A stretch of DNA of 64,000 bases from positions 558,001 to 622,000 of the forward strand of contig JARGXX010000022.1 of the NCBI GenBank assembly GCA_030374765.1, written 5' to 3'. The notes below the pieces were generated by a model. It saw only the letters and a list, made by a program, of their open reading frames with translations, was not told the origin of the DNA and did not search any database. A program made the position numbers and the translations under genes. Source of the DNA: Agarophyton chilense (lineage: Eukaryota; Rhodophyta; Florideophyceae; Gracilariales; Gracilariaceae). Each line of letters opens with the position of its first letter. The first letter of the stretch is position 1. This document shows, piece after piece, positions 32,727 to 42,097 of this stretch.

Positions 32727-33300
32727 TGTAGTATAGTGAGCTACACCGATGAGGTAGTCACGCCATGTGGTAGACCTGGATAGTTGTCGGCATACGGCCT
32801 GCACTACAATAGTTTATTTAGAAATTAGCTTAGCTTTTCGCTAATTTAGTATTATGAAGATAAGAGTAAGTGGATAGGGAGGTGCACCTCAATGGCACCT
32901 CCTCGTGGCCACGGGGTGAGGAGCGCCACCACAGGTTGGGTGGATTGTTAGATATAAATCTTCACCAAACATGGCCACCCCTGTCGCTATTGTATAGACG
33001 GGCCTCTACTAAACTACTTCTATCCCTTTTGGTTTCTGCAGTCGACCATAAAGGTAAGCATAGCGTTATTACGGTTTTAAGGACCCATGGGCCCTGTAAA
33101 TAATCGTCTACCAACGTGTTCTCAGTGAGCCTGACGTTCCGAGTGCACCCTTCAGTGGCTGGTGCTTCCAGACCTTACAAGTATCCTCAATTTCCTCCTC
33201 CGAGGTCGAACATATCCCGTGCTGCCTAGAATGGTCGGGTTTTCTAAGTCTTGCTACCGTTATGGTTTAAACCAAAGGTTATGCACGGTGCACTTACAAT
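32727..33300 (+). repeat. Candidate 3' LTR of element E (end uncertain)
   Basis: It begins TGTAGTATAGTGAGC after the polypurine tract and holds a possible TATA element (gatataaatc, about 32949-32958). No second copy is in the window, so its end is not fixed. The interval 31979-32714 before it is the AT/GA-rich untranslated part of element E; I see no gene there. Confidence 0.4.
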
Positions 33301-34085
33301 ATACCGTGTCAGAGAAGACGAGACGCAGGAAACTCCTTCAACTTTTCTTCCGCTCAGAGCAAAGATAGATTACCGAGATATTGAGAGTGGCGAGGCGGAG
33401 ATATTATACCATTGGGCCAAACACTTTGTGATGGAGATTAAACAATTGAGACAAAGAAGCCACAACCTTATCACCATGGATTAGTCCGGCGCTCATTACT
33501 CTTTCTGTGCATTACAATTTCTGAGAGATAAAAATATTTTCACCATCGGCTTACGGACACATACATCCCCCCGCACCCAGGTGTTGGACTATTCCGTGTT
33601 TTCTCCATTCAAAAACCGCTTTCAAAACTACCTCAACAAGAGAGCCCTGACTGTGTCTGGAAAGTAACACAATGATGATTACACCCTATGTGAAATGTTG
33701 ACGAAGTCATACACTGAAGCCGTGAGCTACAACAACATTTTGAAAGGTTTTGAAGCATGAATTTATGAGATCTGTACCGAAGAACATGAAAATAAAGAGT
33801 CATGAAGCAAACCGACATTACCGAATGGGGGTTTCAGCGTTTGCGAGAGCTTGGGGTTTTTCGGTTGAATTAGAGAGCTCAGAAGCGGCTACGAACTGCG
33901 GCTATTTAAAAGGTTTGCTGAAATATATTGCAAGCAAGGTCAAAACTAGCACTGCTACTTTTTGATTCTGATCCATTTTGACCGGCAATGATGTACTTCA
34001 GGGGGAAATCTAATAAAAAAATTGAGCTCTCAATATCATGCCCAAACATACGTTTTGTGTATTTAAACTCTGTCAGTCTGAGGCT
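33300..34085. other. Stretch with no recognisable gene
   Basis: Several short frames exist (for example 33251-33484 and 33750-33965 on the plus strand), but none resembles a known family. The 33251-33484 frame has an amphipathic, protein-like composition and could be an exon fragment. Otherwise it looks like decayed repeat DNA between element E and the Tc1 copies. Confidence 0.3.
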
Positions 34086-34251
34086 TGGGGCCATGAACGC
34101 CTGTTATCGAGATTTGAATTTAGGCGAAGTCTGGGAGGTATTTTTGTTTTAAAATGACAAAAAGTGTCCTATGTAGACATGTCCCCTGATACAGTACATG
34201 GAATCCGTTTGGTGCGGTGTTTGTCAAGGGATATATATTTGAAACGCACTG
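34086..34251 (-). mobile_element. Right-end fragment of a second Tc1-like copy
   Basis: About 165 bp align with the right end of the Tc1 element that follows (35400-35569). The shared terminal stretch includes aagggatat, then tttgaaacgcactg, then TA. The left part of this copy is missing or unrecognisable. Its end and the start of the next copy face each other around 34221-34290, forming an imperfect palindrome. Confidence 0.6.
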
Positions 34252-34258
34252 TATGTTA

Positions 34259-35569
34259 CAGTTAAAGTCTGTTTCAAAATCATATCCCTCGCGCAAATTT
34301 TCCAAAAAATCGACGTTTTGGCTACAGTAAAACAAACAAAATCAGTGCGATAAAAAATATGAAGTAAAAATACTGTTTCAAAAATATAACATTTATTGCA
34401 TCCTTTTTATTCTAACGCGAGTTCAGTAGTCTATTTGTGCTTCTTTAGCATTTATAACACTCATGAAACGCTTCAGAATTTATTCTATAAAAGGATTGAT
34501 AGGATTACAGTTAGCGTTTTCCCAGCAATATTTGAAACCATTTTTAAATCAAAAACTGTACCAAATTGCCTTTCTTTCCCATAAACCATTCGGGCCAACA
34601 TTACCTGAAGGTTTTTGATAGGGTGGAGGTCAAGAGAACGCGCAAGCCAATCCATAACCGACATATTTAGACTATTGCAACACTGTTTCCTAGAATTAGA
34701 CTCATGCACAGGTGCTTTATCTTGTTGAAAAAAAAAGAATTCTTCTTCGTTCATACAGTATGAAAAAGGTATAAGTTTGTTTCCTAGAACCTCAGCATAC
34801 TTCTCAGAGTTCATATTAGTTTCAACAAAAGCCATAGCAGTTGTTTCTTTCGTAGAGATTCCAGCCCAAACCAATACTGATGCACCTCCTGAATGCCTGG
34901 TCAAAAATTCTTTCTTTCATTTTTTTCGATCATGCCAATAAATTTCATAGCAATCTAGACTATCAAGGTTAAAATGTTTTTCGTCGGAAGAGATAATATT
35001 TTTTCATTCCGTTTTCTAGTGAGCGTTTTATGCACACCATTCAACACGATTTGTATCGTAATCATCTTTTAAAAAACAAGTTTTCCTCATTTTTGTGAAC
35101 TTGAACAAATTTTGACTGTTGACTTTACGCCATAATGTAGATCTTGATAGAAACAAACTTAGATTTTTGACAATTTTTCCGCAAGATGAAGTGTTACGGC
35201 ATAGTTTTCGCTTAATTTTACGCTTGTCAGCCGGGGGTAGTGACGTAAAACGGCTGGGTGAACGTTTTGTTCCGTATGTAGCGGAATTTTTGTTGAAGTT
35301 GCTTATTGTTTTTGGGCTGCGCTTGAGTTTTCGAGCTATATGTGCTGTAATAATACCCTGACCTACTAATTCCATGATTTGCAGCTGTTCAGAACGTGTC
35401 AAGAGGCGCGCCACGAGCCATAATTGAGCTAATGATTGTATAAACGATATACTTTTGAGACAGTGTTATTGACTTCGTGGTTTCTATTCGCTGTGAAATG
35501 TGGTCTACAGTACGTGAAATGCCTTTTTGGCGCAGTTTTTGTAAAGGGATATGCTTTTGAAACGCACTG
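34259..35569 (-). mobile_element. Tc1-like DNA transposon H (decayed)
   Basis: Flanked by TA on both sides. The outer inverted ends are CAGTT...GTTTCAAAATCATATCCCT on the left and its counterpart AGGGATATGCTTTTGAAACGCACTG on the right. An inner pair lies at about 34368-34392 and 35443-35470. Two repeats per end is the IR/DR layout seen in Tc1 elements such as Sleeping Beauty. Length is about 1.3 kb, with the transposase relic on the minus strand. Confidence 0.75.
34485..35414 (-). pseudogene. Tc1-family transposase relic
   Basis: The right part (35028-35414) holds helix-turn-helix blocks (QLQIMELVGQGIITAHIARK). The left part (34485-34904) holds the DDE core, with QQDKAPVHES and WLARSLDLHPIKNL matching the usual QDNAPxH and SPDLNPIEN. 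The expected final catalytic glutamate reads lysine. The two parts are in different frames. The intervening 34905-35027 contains the first catalytic block (SDEKHFNLDS) in a third reading, which also meets a stop at about 34918. A likely ATG at 35421 is out of frame with the helix-turn-helix. Dead copy. The family cuts and pastes DNA at TA. Confidence 0.85.
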
Positions 35570-36124
35570 TATGTAGAGCGTGTCGATCTCTTTTATTGCG
35601 CAAGTACAAAGAAATAGAATATGGCCTCATTTGAGGCCATCGGTCCAATAAACAGTAGTAGATAGGACCAGCGCGCGCACGCCGCACGCAGCTTTCCGGG
35701 CAGCGTTTGCTTGCTCATGCACAGGCAATGCACGTACAGATTACTTCAGGAGAGTCGTAGAGTTTTAGCTGGAACAATGCAACCAAATACATTATCGGGC
35801 AAAGTGGGAGAGTTGTGCAAAATGGAAGCTCTCGTTTCCAACAGCAGTTCCTTTTGCTTGTAACCCTCCTCTTACGAACACCGTGAGCCGTGCATTATAT
35901 CAGCAATGATCGTTGTCTTGCTCGTTCGCTGTGTATTTTGCGCATTCAAAGAAGCAAAACCAATGCTGCCTTCTTCAAGGCAACTGACCAAAGTCTATAA
36001 AAGAAGGACACGATCTGGGCAACACAATGCTTCGATCGAGGAGACAACACCCACCAACGGAAATCGTACTTCGTAATATCCTGTTGTCGCCTCGTCGCAG
36101 TCAGCTCTATTGTCTTATATCACA
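35570..36124 (+). promoter_or_regulatory. Upstream region of the secreted cysteine-rich gene with TATA box
   Basis: TATAAAA at 35996-36002 lies 129 bp before the chosen ATG at 36125, with a possible CCAAT at 35960-35964 (accaatg). The stretch 35570-35950 has no recognisable gene; it contains a GCGCGCGC-like run near 35671. Confidence 0.5.
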
Positions 36125-36550
36125 ATGACGTGCCGCTCTGTTTTTCAGATTACTTTGTTCACGCTTTGCTTGTTGATTGCAGCGGCACAAGCTCAGGAAT
36201 ACGACTGCCGTCGGTCAGAGGAAGTGACACGCTGTGCGGACGAGCCCAACGAACAGATCAAGAGGGGCGGGTATCAGTGGTGTGAATATCGCGTTTGTGC
36301 GTTCAGCTTCATCCCAGCCGTTGAGTGTGACAACAACATTGAAGTGAGAGCAACTCACAAGTGCTCTCGTGAGGAGGTGAATTCTGCCGTGTGGCGCTGC
36401 ATAGACGGTTTACAGCATGCTACGTTCGTTTTACCAGAAGGATGTAAGGGAGATGAGTGTGAGGATAATGTGAAGGCGTGTCCATGTGAGATGGCCAGAC
36501 CGAAACGTTTCCATTACGAAGCAATGCGGCCGTCCACAAGCGAGTGCTGA
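36125..36550 (+). CDS. Small secreted cysteine-rich protein (unknown)
   Basis: This intronless frame of 141 residues starts at ATG 36125; the frame also runs upstream, but without another ATG. Residues 1-23 form a clear signal peptide (MTCRSVFQITLFTLCLLIAA then AQA), with cleavage probably before QEYDC. The mature part of about 118 residues has 12 cysteines, an even number spread along the chain and including CPC near the end, so it is likely disulphide-bonded outside the cell or in the cell wall. It ends in Cys. I recognise no family. A TATA box upstream supports regulated transcription. It could be a defence or cell-wall protein, but nothing shows this directly. Confidence 0.75.
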   Translation: MTCRSVFQITLFTLCLLIAAAQAQEYDCRRSEEVTRCADEPNEQIKRGGYQWCEYRVCAFSFIPAVECDNNIEVRATHKCSREEVNSAVWRCIDGLQHATFVLPEGCKGDECEDNVKACPCEMARPKRFHYEAMRPSTSEC

Positions 36551-36887
36551 GTGATGATAGTTGTAACAGTGGCAGTGCGTGGCGTTTGGGCGCATGAGAG
36601 TGAAGAAACAGGTGGATTGGAGGACTCGAGACAGGTGTGTTCCACCATGACCTGCAGCTTTACGTGCTGAGCGTGCGCGTTGTGAGTTGGGAGACGGAAC
36701 GTATTGGCACACGTTCAATCGGTACATACAATGGTAGGTAGACGAGGCGCAAACAGTGGGTACACTAATGAGACGCAGTACTGTATGAAAATGTTTACCC
36801 ATTGACGAGTGACGAACTGTTGCAAACGTCAGCCAAGTGGGTAGACGTACGTAGATATGCAGTTTGAGACAAGAAATAAACGAAGAG

Positions 36888-37512
36888 TTACACGGAAGCG
36901 TCTTCTATGAACTCAATGGCGTTGGCATCCAAATCGCGCGTGAAGACGGCTCGACGGCCGCTCTTGCTGAAAGTAAAAGGCCTATTGTGTTTCTGCAGCG
37001 AGGCGACCAACGGCTCCAAATCACTGACCGTAACGGCGACATGTCGGTCGCTTCGCGGGGGATGACGAGGAGGGGAGGGGTGAACAGCGAGACGAACATC
37101 GGTGAGCATTGGATTCATTCGACCCGACGCCTCACGCACGTGTGGCAAGGAAGCGATGACGACATGAGACGTACCGTCCACCGTGCTCCGGACGGCCGTG
37201 CAAGGGGTCCGGAGAAGGAAGCTGCATGAGGTGAATCTGGGAGGCACCGGCCCTCATGAAGGCGCCCTTGAACGGCAGCTTTGGGTTGCGCAAATGGTCA
37301 TCGTCCTGCATGCCGAACACGCTCATGTAGAAGTGCTTGGCAACGGCAGTGTCCCTGACCAGCACGCCGGCGTGCTGTATGGCGCCGAAGCGCACATCCT
37401 GGCCGTGCGCCGCGCTCATGACGACGCCACGCGAGACGCAGACAGCGCGACCGCGGCGGCGGCTCGATCCCCCGCCCACTCCACCGACCGCTCGCACAAA
37501 CGCAATCGTCAT
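36888..37512 (-). CDS. VOC/glyoxalase-fold protein with organelle-type leader (one intron)
   Basis: Exons are 37512-37175 and 37050-36888 on the minus strand, joined over a 124-bp GT-AG intron (GTACGT donor, GAAG acceptor). This gives 166 residues in a clean frame and restores the family motif HGGRDRHVAV across the junction. Residues 1 to about 35 are rich in Arg, Ser, Gly and Ala and lack acidic residues, like a mitochondrial or plastid transit peptide. The vicinal-oxygen-chelate fold follows, with likely metal ligands H47 (QHAGVLV), H94 (QIHLMQL), H116 and E159 (AIEFIE). Family members include glyoxalase I-like lyases, dioxygenases and resistance proteins, so the substrate cannot be told. 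It converges on the cysteine-rich gene and diverges from importin-5. Confidence 0.8.
37051..37174 (-). other. Intron of the VOC-domain gene
   Basis: Donor GTACGT at 37174-37169, acceptor CGAAG ending at 37051, length 124 bp. Splicing gives a frame of exactly 167 codons including the stop. Unspliced reading breaks the domain. Confidence 0.8.
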
Positions 37513-38458
37513 GGTGCCGCCGGTCGTAGCGAGCGAGCGCCACACGCACGCGCCGCGTCGTCCTACGTGCCGTCCACGGTGAAGTTACACCCTTCGTACA
37601 AACAGCGCAAGCAAGCAGCGTAAATTATTTCACACGCGGCCACGCCGTGTAGCGCTCGGCCATGCGCGTTTCCGCACGTGTCGCGCCGCCATTGGGCTCC
37701 GCTACCGCCACCAATCACACAAAGAGCCGCCGCCAGCCACGTGTACCACGCTGTCGGCGCCCCCACAAGCGCTGTGTGTGTGACAGCATCGTGGCGCCGC
37801 CGAGCGCCGACGCACTCGCCCAGCCCTCCAAAGCACCTGTCGCGCACCGTTTTCCACTCCGTCCCGCGACCTGCCCATCTACGTCGCCCCGTCGTACACA
37901 ATCAACACACAACCCCCCCCCTCCCACCCCCCCTCCCCCCCGCCCTCCACTCTACGCGGCGTTCTGCCTTCCACTTCCGGGCCCTCTTTGTGTGAGCCTG
38001 TCGTCTCGCTCGTCTCGCTCGTCTCGCTCCTTGTTGCCTTCTCCGCTCCTCCCCCAGCGCCTTTTCTGCTCCTTTGCCACTTGTTGCTCCGCTTTCGTCT
38101 CCTTTGCTTGCTGGCGCGAGTGCTCGGTCGTGCCCCTTCCCTCGCTACCGCGTTAGTGAACCCCACTTCTGGCCACCTGTCAGATCTTGGACTTTTGTAT
38201 GCTCCTTAGTTGCGTCCATCCCCTTCACTAACTCCCATTCCACACTTGTTTCCAATCTCCACCCATCCTCACAAGTTATACGTCAACCCTTTTAATTGTG
38301 TCCGCTTCCATCATCCCGCTTCCCATTCCCGCCGTCCCCTCCCCCGTGCTTTCCCTCTCCCTTACTTTCACCCGTATGCAAGGTGCCCCGCCCTGATCCC
38401 CCAATACTACTCGTTTCAATCGTTGTACCACCGTTTCCCAAACCTCCTCACACACGCC
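37513..38458. promoter_or_regulatory. Divergent promoter region between VOC gene and importin-5
   Basis: 946 bp between the two start codons, GC-rich. It has a strong pyrimidine tract on the plus strand (about 37911-37960, runs of C and T) and a cgtctcgctcgtctcgctcgtctcgct triplication around 38002-38030. The importin frame remains open upstream of its ATG for about 250 bp, but that stretch has no ATG in frame and looks like 5' UTR. No TATA box seen. Confidence 0.5.
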
Positions 38459-41400
38459 ATGTCGCTCCAGAACGGCGCGCCGCCTGCTCTTTCGCAGGCC
38501 GCGCAGGAGATGTCAAACATCCTGCTCCGCCTTCAAAACCCTGACAACACCATTCGCGGCGCAGCCGAGGAACAGTACAACCAGGCCGTAGCCAAGCCCG
38601 GTCTCTGTCTAGAAGCCCTTTCGTCTCTGGCCTCAACTCCTGGTGTCGATACTGTCGTGCGTTGTACGGCTGCCGTTCTCATGCGTCGATCCTGTTCCGA
38701 GTTGTGGCATCGCGCCGCCGACGACATCAAGAACGTCGTCAAAACAAGGTTGTTACTCGGCCTTCGTGCCCACGCTCCGCGTGACGTGCGCAGGAAACTC
38801 TGTGACACCATCTCGGTACTGGCTGGACCTCTCATCGAGAAGACACCGTCACAGTGGCCAGAGTTGTTTCCGACACTCTTTGAGCTCACTAGGAGCCCTG
38901 CTCCGCATGAGCGCGAGAGCGCACTGTATGTGTTTGCACAACTTGCCGAATTTCTAGAGCAAACTGTGTTCACACCCCATCTGCCAGCCCTCAAGGTTGC
39001 GCTGCATAGCGGCCTTGGCGATGCTGAAATTAATGTCTCACTAGCTGCTCTGCGAGCTGTTACCACTCTTATCGGTGTGCTGGAGGAATCTTTGTGTAAT
39101 GAGTTTGTCGATCTCATCCCTCTCATGTTGCAGCCGGTGCAACGCGCTGTTGCAAATGGAAATGAAGATGACGCGAAGAGTGCCATTGAGATGCTCATCG
39201 AAGTTGTTGAGAGCGAACCATCATTCTACAAGAAGGACCTCCCTAATGTCTGCTCCATCATGCTTGAAGTTTGTCAGAAGACCAGTTCCTCCGCAGAAGG
39301 AGGACCTCGTCAAGTCAGTCTCGAATTCTTGGTCTCAATTGCTGAAAAGCTTCCCACTCAATGTAGAAAGATGGGAACATTTGTCAACAACGTATTCCCA
39401 GTTGCCCTGCAAATGATGCTGGAAATTGAGGACGATCGAGATTGGTACGAGCAAGAAGACGAGGATGATACCTCCGAGTATACGCATTTCGACTGTGGGC
39501 AGGAGAGTTTAGATCGCTTGGCCATTGCGCTTGGCGGAAAATCGGTGCTCCCTGTAGCCGAAGCAATTATATCTGCGTTCATGCAAAACTCTAATTGGGT
39601 CTATCGCCACGCTGCCCTTTTGGCTATCTCGCAAATAGGCGAAGGTTGCCGTAAACAGATTGAACAAAAACTGGGCACCGTCATTCATCTTGCTTTGGAA
39701 AGGTTCCTTGACACACATCCTCGTGTTCGCTGGGCTGCTATTAATTGCATTGGGCAGATGTGTACTGATTTTGGACCTCGCATTCAGCAGGAGTATCACG
39801 AGGAAATCGTCAAGGCTCTCATCACTGTTATGGACGATAAGAACAACCCACGCGTCCAAAGTCACTCTGCGGCTGCCGTCATCAACTTTTGTGATGAGGC
39901 AACGCCCGAGGTTATTGCCCCGTATCTGGATCAGCTTTTGGGTAAGTTACAGACTCTGTTGAATGCCAACCATCGCATTACACAAGAACAGGCTGTGACT
40001 GCTATTGCTGCTGTTGCCGATGCGGCCGAAGAACATTTTGTTCCCTACTATGATTGGTTCATGCCGCGCTTGAAGCAGGTATTGTCCACCACAAGTGGGC
40101 ACAAGGAATTGCGAAGGCTGCGCGGAAAAGTTATGGAGTGTATATCGCTTGTTGGGCTGAGTGTTGGCTTTGAAAAGTTCAGTCCAGATGCGGATGAAGT
40201 GATGAAAATGTTGGTCAATACAGCTGCCGCTCATGCCGATGACCCAGACGACCCGCAGAGCTTCTACCTCATGCAAGCATATGCGCGCATTTGCCGGTGT
40301 CTGAAATTGGCGTTCATTCCATACCTTCCCCATGTCATGCCGAGGTTGCTCGAAGCTGCCAGCCAAAAACCGGACATTACTGTTCTGGATATTTCAGAAG
40401 ACGATGACGCGCAAGATGAGGAAGGATACGAGACTTTGACCATCGGTGATAAACGAGTGGGAATTAGAACGTCCGCGCTGGAGGATAAGGCTGTGGCATG
40501 CACAATGCTGACTTGCTTCATTGCCGAGCTCCGTGGTGGGTTTTATGAGTACGTAGAACAGGTGACGCAACTGATGGTGCCGTTGCTCAAGTTCTTTTAC
40601 CATGAGGATTGTCGGTCTGCAGCAGCGAATTGTATTCCCGATCTGATAAGATCTGTATTGGAGTCTGGGAAGGAGCAGTCTGGTACGCAGGTTATGAGTA
40701 TTATAAGCTATGCGTTGCCCAAACTTCTTGACGCGATTCGTGGGGAGCCAGACGTTGAAGTGCTGGTGCACATGGTGGACTCGCTTGGGCAAATTGGCAG
40801 TATCGTTGGGCCTCCGGCGATTCCGCGGAACATGATGGTCCCTGTGGCGAAAGCTATCAGCATGGTACTGCTGGAAAGTGAAGCTCGTAACATGGAGAGG
40901 AGGCGATTGGCCGAGCAGGAAGAATGGGATGAAGAAGCGAAAGAAGAAGCGGCGGCAGAGGAAGCTAAAGAAGAAGAACTGTTGTCAAGAGTGACTAACG
41001 CTTCTAATTCATTCCTTCGCGTCCATGGGAGCCAAGGTTTTGTGGAAGCGTTTACCAGTCCGCACGAGATCAGCGAAGGGCCCGAAGCTGTCTCGACAAT
41101 GAGCATCTTCTGGTTGCGGTTGCATGACACTCGACCGGCGTATGAGCGGCAGGCTGCTCTTTGCGTATTTGACGACCTGATTCTTCACGGCGGGCGAGAA
41201 GGACTGGTTGTGGTGAAAAGTGTTCTGCCAATAATGTGCTTGTACGTTGTTGATCCAAACGCTGATGTACGCCAAGCGGCTTGCTATGGAGTTGGGGTGT
41301 GTGCTCAGATGGGTGGGGGACTGTTCTCTGAAGCGGCATCGTCGTCTTTGTTGGCCCACCTCGAAAGTGTGATCAGACACCCCAATGCCCGCGAGGCGAT

Positions 41401-41806
41401 TGATGCAAATGCGACGGACAACGCTGTGGCTGCGCTGATGAAAATCATGGAGTTCCAGCCCGATTTTATTGGGGAAAATGCACACTCTTACGGAGCACTG
41501 GTGGTTGACTACTTGCCAGCCAAAGATGACGAGTCTGAGGCGCGACTGATGCACACTGCTCTTATGCGACTGGTCCAAAGCGGCGACTCGAGGATCCTCG
41601 GAGAGAACTACGTGAATCTACCGCGCATCCTGTCAGTGATTGTATCGCTGCTGGGCACGAATGGTGTGGACGAGGAAGGCACTCGAATGGGTGTGGAGGT
41701 GGTAAAGGGAATTCAACACAAGTATCCAGAAATGGTTCACGCGGCAACAGCAAACTTGTCGGAAGAGCAGCGCCAGAAGCTGGTATCGGTGATGAATTCT
41801 GCATAA
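38459..41806 (+). CDS. IPO5: Importin-5 / karyopherin beta-3 (Kap121/RanBP5 type)
   Basis: Single exon of 1115 residues, close to the usual length (about 1090-1100). The ATG at 38459 was chosen as the first ATG in frame; MSLQNGAPPALSQ leads straight into the first HEAT repeat (LLRLQNPDNTIRGAAEEQYN). The protein is a solenoid of HEAT repeats that carries cargo such as ribosomal proteins and histones into the nucleus and releases it on binding Ran-GTP. Visible landmarks are SQWPELFPTLFEL (about 129-142) and an acidic segment with DRDWYEQEDEDD (about 325-337). Next come NWVYRHAALLAISQIGEGC (about 378-396), a second acidic run (about 646-658) and a Glu/Ala-rich loop (about 820-843). No damage seen. 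The downstream neighbour converges, with about 290 bp between stop codons. Confidence 0.97.
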   Translation: MSLQNGAPPALSQAAQEMSNILLRLQNPDNTIRGAAEEQYNQAVAKPGLCLEALSSLASTPGVDTVVRCTAAVLMRRSCSELWHRAADDIKNVVKTRLLLGLRAHAPRDVRRKLCDTISVLAGPLIEKTPSQWPELFPTLFELTRSPAPHERESALYVFAQLAEFLEQTVFTPHLPALKVALHSGLGDAEINVSLAALRAVTTLIGVLEESLCNEFVDLIPLMLQPVQRAVANGNEDDAKSAIEMLIEVVESEPSFYKKDLPNVCSIMLEVCQKTSSSAEGGPRQVSLEFLVSIAEKLPTQCRKMGTFVNNVFPVALQMMLEIEDDRDWYEQEDEDDTSEYTHFDCGQESLDRLAIALGGKSVLPVAEAIISAFMQNSNWVYRHAALLAISQIGEGCRKQIEQKLGTVIHLALERFLDTHPRVRWAAINCIGQMCTDFGPRIQQEYHEEIVKALITVMDDKNNPRVQSHSAAAVINFCDEATPEVIAPYLDQLLGKLQTLLNANHRITQEQAVTAIAAVADAAEEHFVPYYDWFMPRLKQVLSTTSGHKELRRLRGKVMECISLVGLSVGFEKFSPDADEVMKMLVNTAAAHADDPDDPQSFYLMQAYARICRCLKLAFIPYLPHVMPRLLEAASQKPDITVLDISEDDDAQDEEGYETLTIGDKRVGIRTSALEDKAVACTMLTCFIAELRGGFYEYVEQVTQLMVPLLKFFYHEDCRSAAANCIPDLIRSVLESGKEQSGTQVMSIISYALPKLLDAIRGEPDVEVLVHMVDSLGQIGSIVGPPAIPRNMMVPVAKAISMVLLESEARNMERRRLAEQEEWDEEAKEEAAAEEAKEEELLSRVTNASNSFLRVHGSQGFVEAFTSPHEISEGPEAVSTMSIFWLRLHDTRPAYERQAALCVFDDLILHGGREGLVVVKSVLPIMCLYVVDPNADVRQAACYGVGVCAQMGGGLFSEAASSSLLAHLESVIRHPNAREAIDANATDNAVAALMKIMEFQPDFIGENAHSYGALVVDYLPAKDDESEARLMHTALMRLVQSGDSRILGENYVNLPRILSVIVSLLGTNGVDEEGTRMGVEVVKGIQHKYPEMVHAATANLSEEQRQKLVSVMNSA

Positions 41807-42097
41807 AATGAGAAAGAGAGAGAAAGTGATTTCCGGACGTTTTTTCTTTTTAACGAAGAAAGAAAGAAATGAAAAATTGGTTATCGTGTAGTGTAGAAAA
41901 GTGCGGTAAACAAGAGTGGAGCTGGTGTGTTGGTTTGTGATGGTGGTGAATGTTGTGGCTTAGGAGTAAGCTAGAGAGTAATGTAGTGTACTACGGAGGT
42001 ACTGGTAGAGAAGTGTGGTGGTGCGGCGGTGCGCTTTTTTCTTTTTTTTCGGGGTTAAGCGTCAGCGGGCGGAAGGGCGGCGGCCAAGAGCGAAGAA

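Larger units (their letters stand above)
22030..33100 (+). mobile_element. Element E: old Ty3/Gypsy element (plus strand) hosting element F
   Basis: Plus-strand order is gag end (about 22040-22240), protease (22440-22800), RT (about 23400-24240), RNase H (24250-24522, resuming after 27776), integrase (about 28200-29000), linker, chromodomain (29585-29794), antisense frames (29954-31978), polypurine tract (32715-32724) and start of a 3' LTR (32727). The 5' LTR and most of gag were not found, and the left boundary with element B is unresolved. Heavily broken, with many breaks. Same layout as element C but far more diverged, so clearly older. Confidence 0.8.

Noticed and set aside
32727-32811. 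Very short unit with TGTAGT...ACTACA ends as a possible mini-LTR
   Set aside because: The flanks show no target duplication and no second copy is present. It is more simply the start of the 3' LTR of element E.
38210-38458. N-terminal extension of importin-5
   Set aside because: The frame is open but has no ATG. Composition is that of a pyrimidine-rich leader, and homology to importins begins after ATG 38459.
38533-41804. Several long minus-strand frames opposite importin-5
   Set aside because: They are shadows of a GC-rich, well-supported gene and show no family resemblance.
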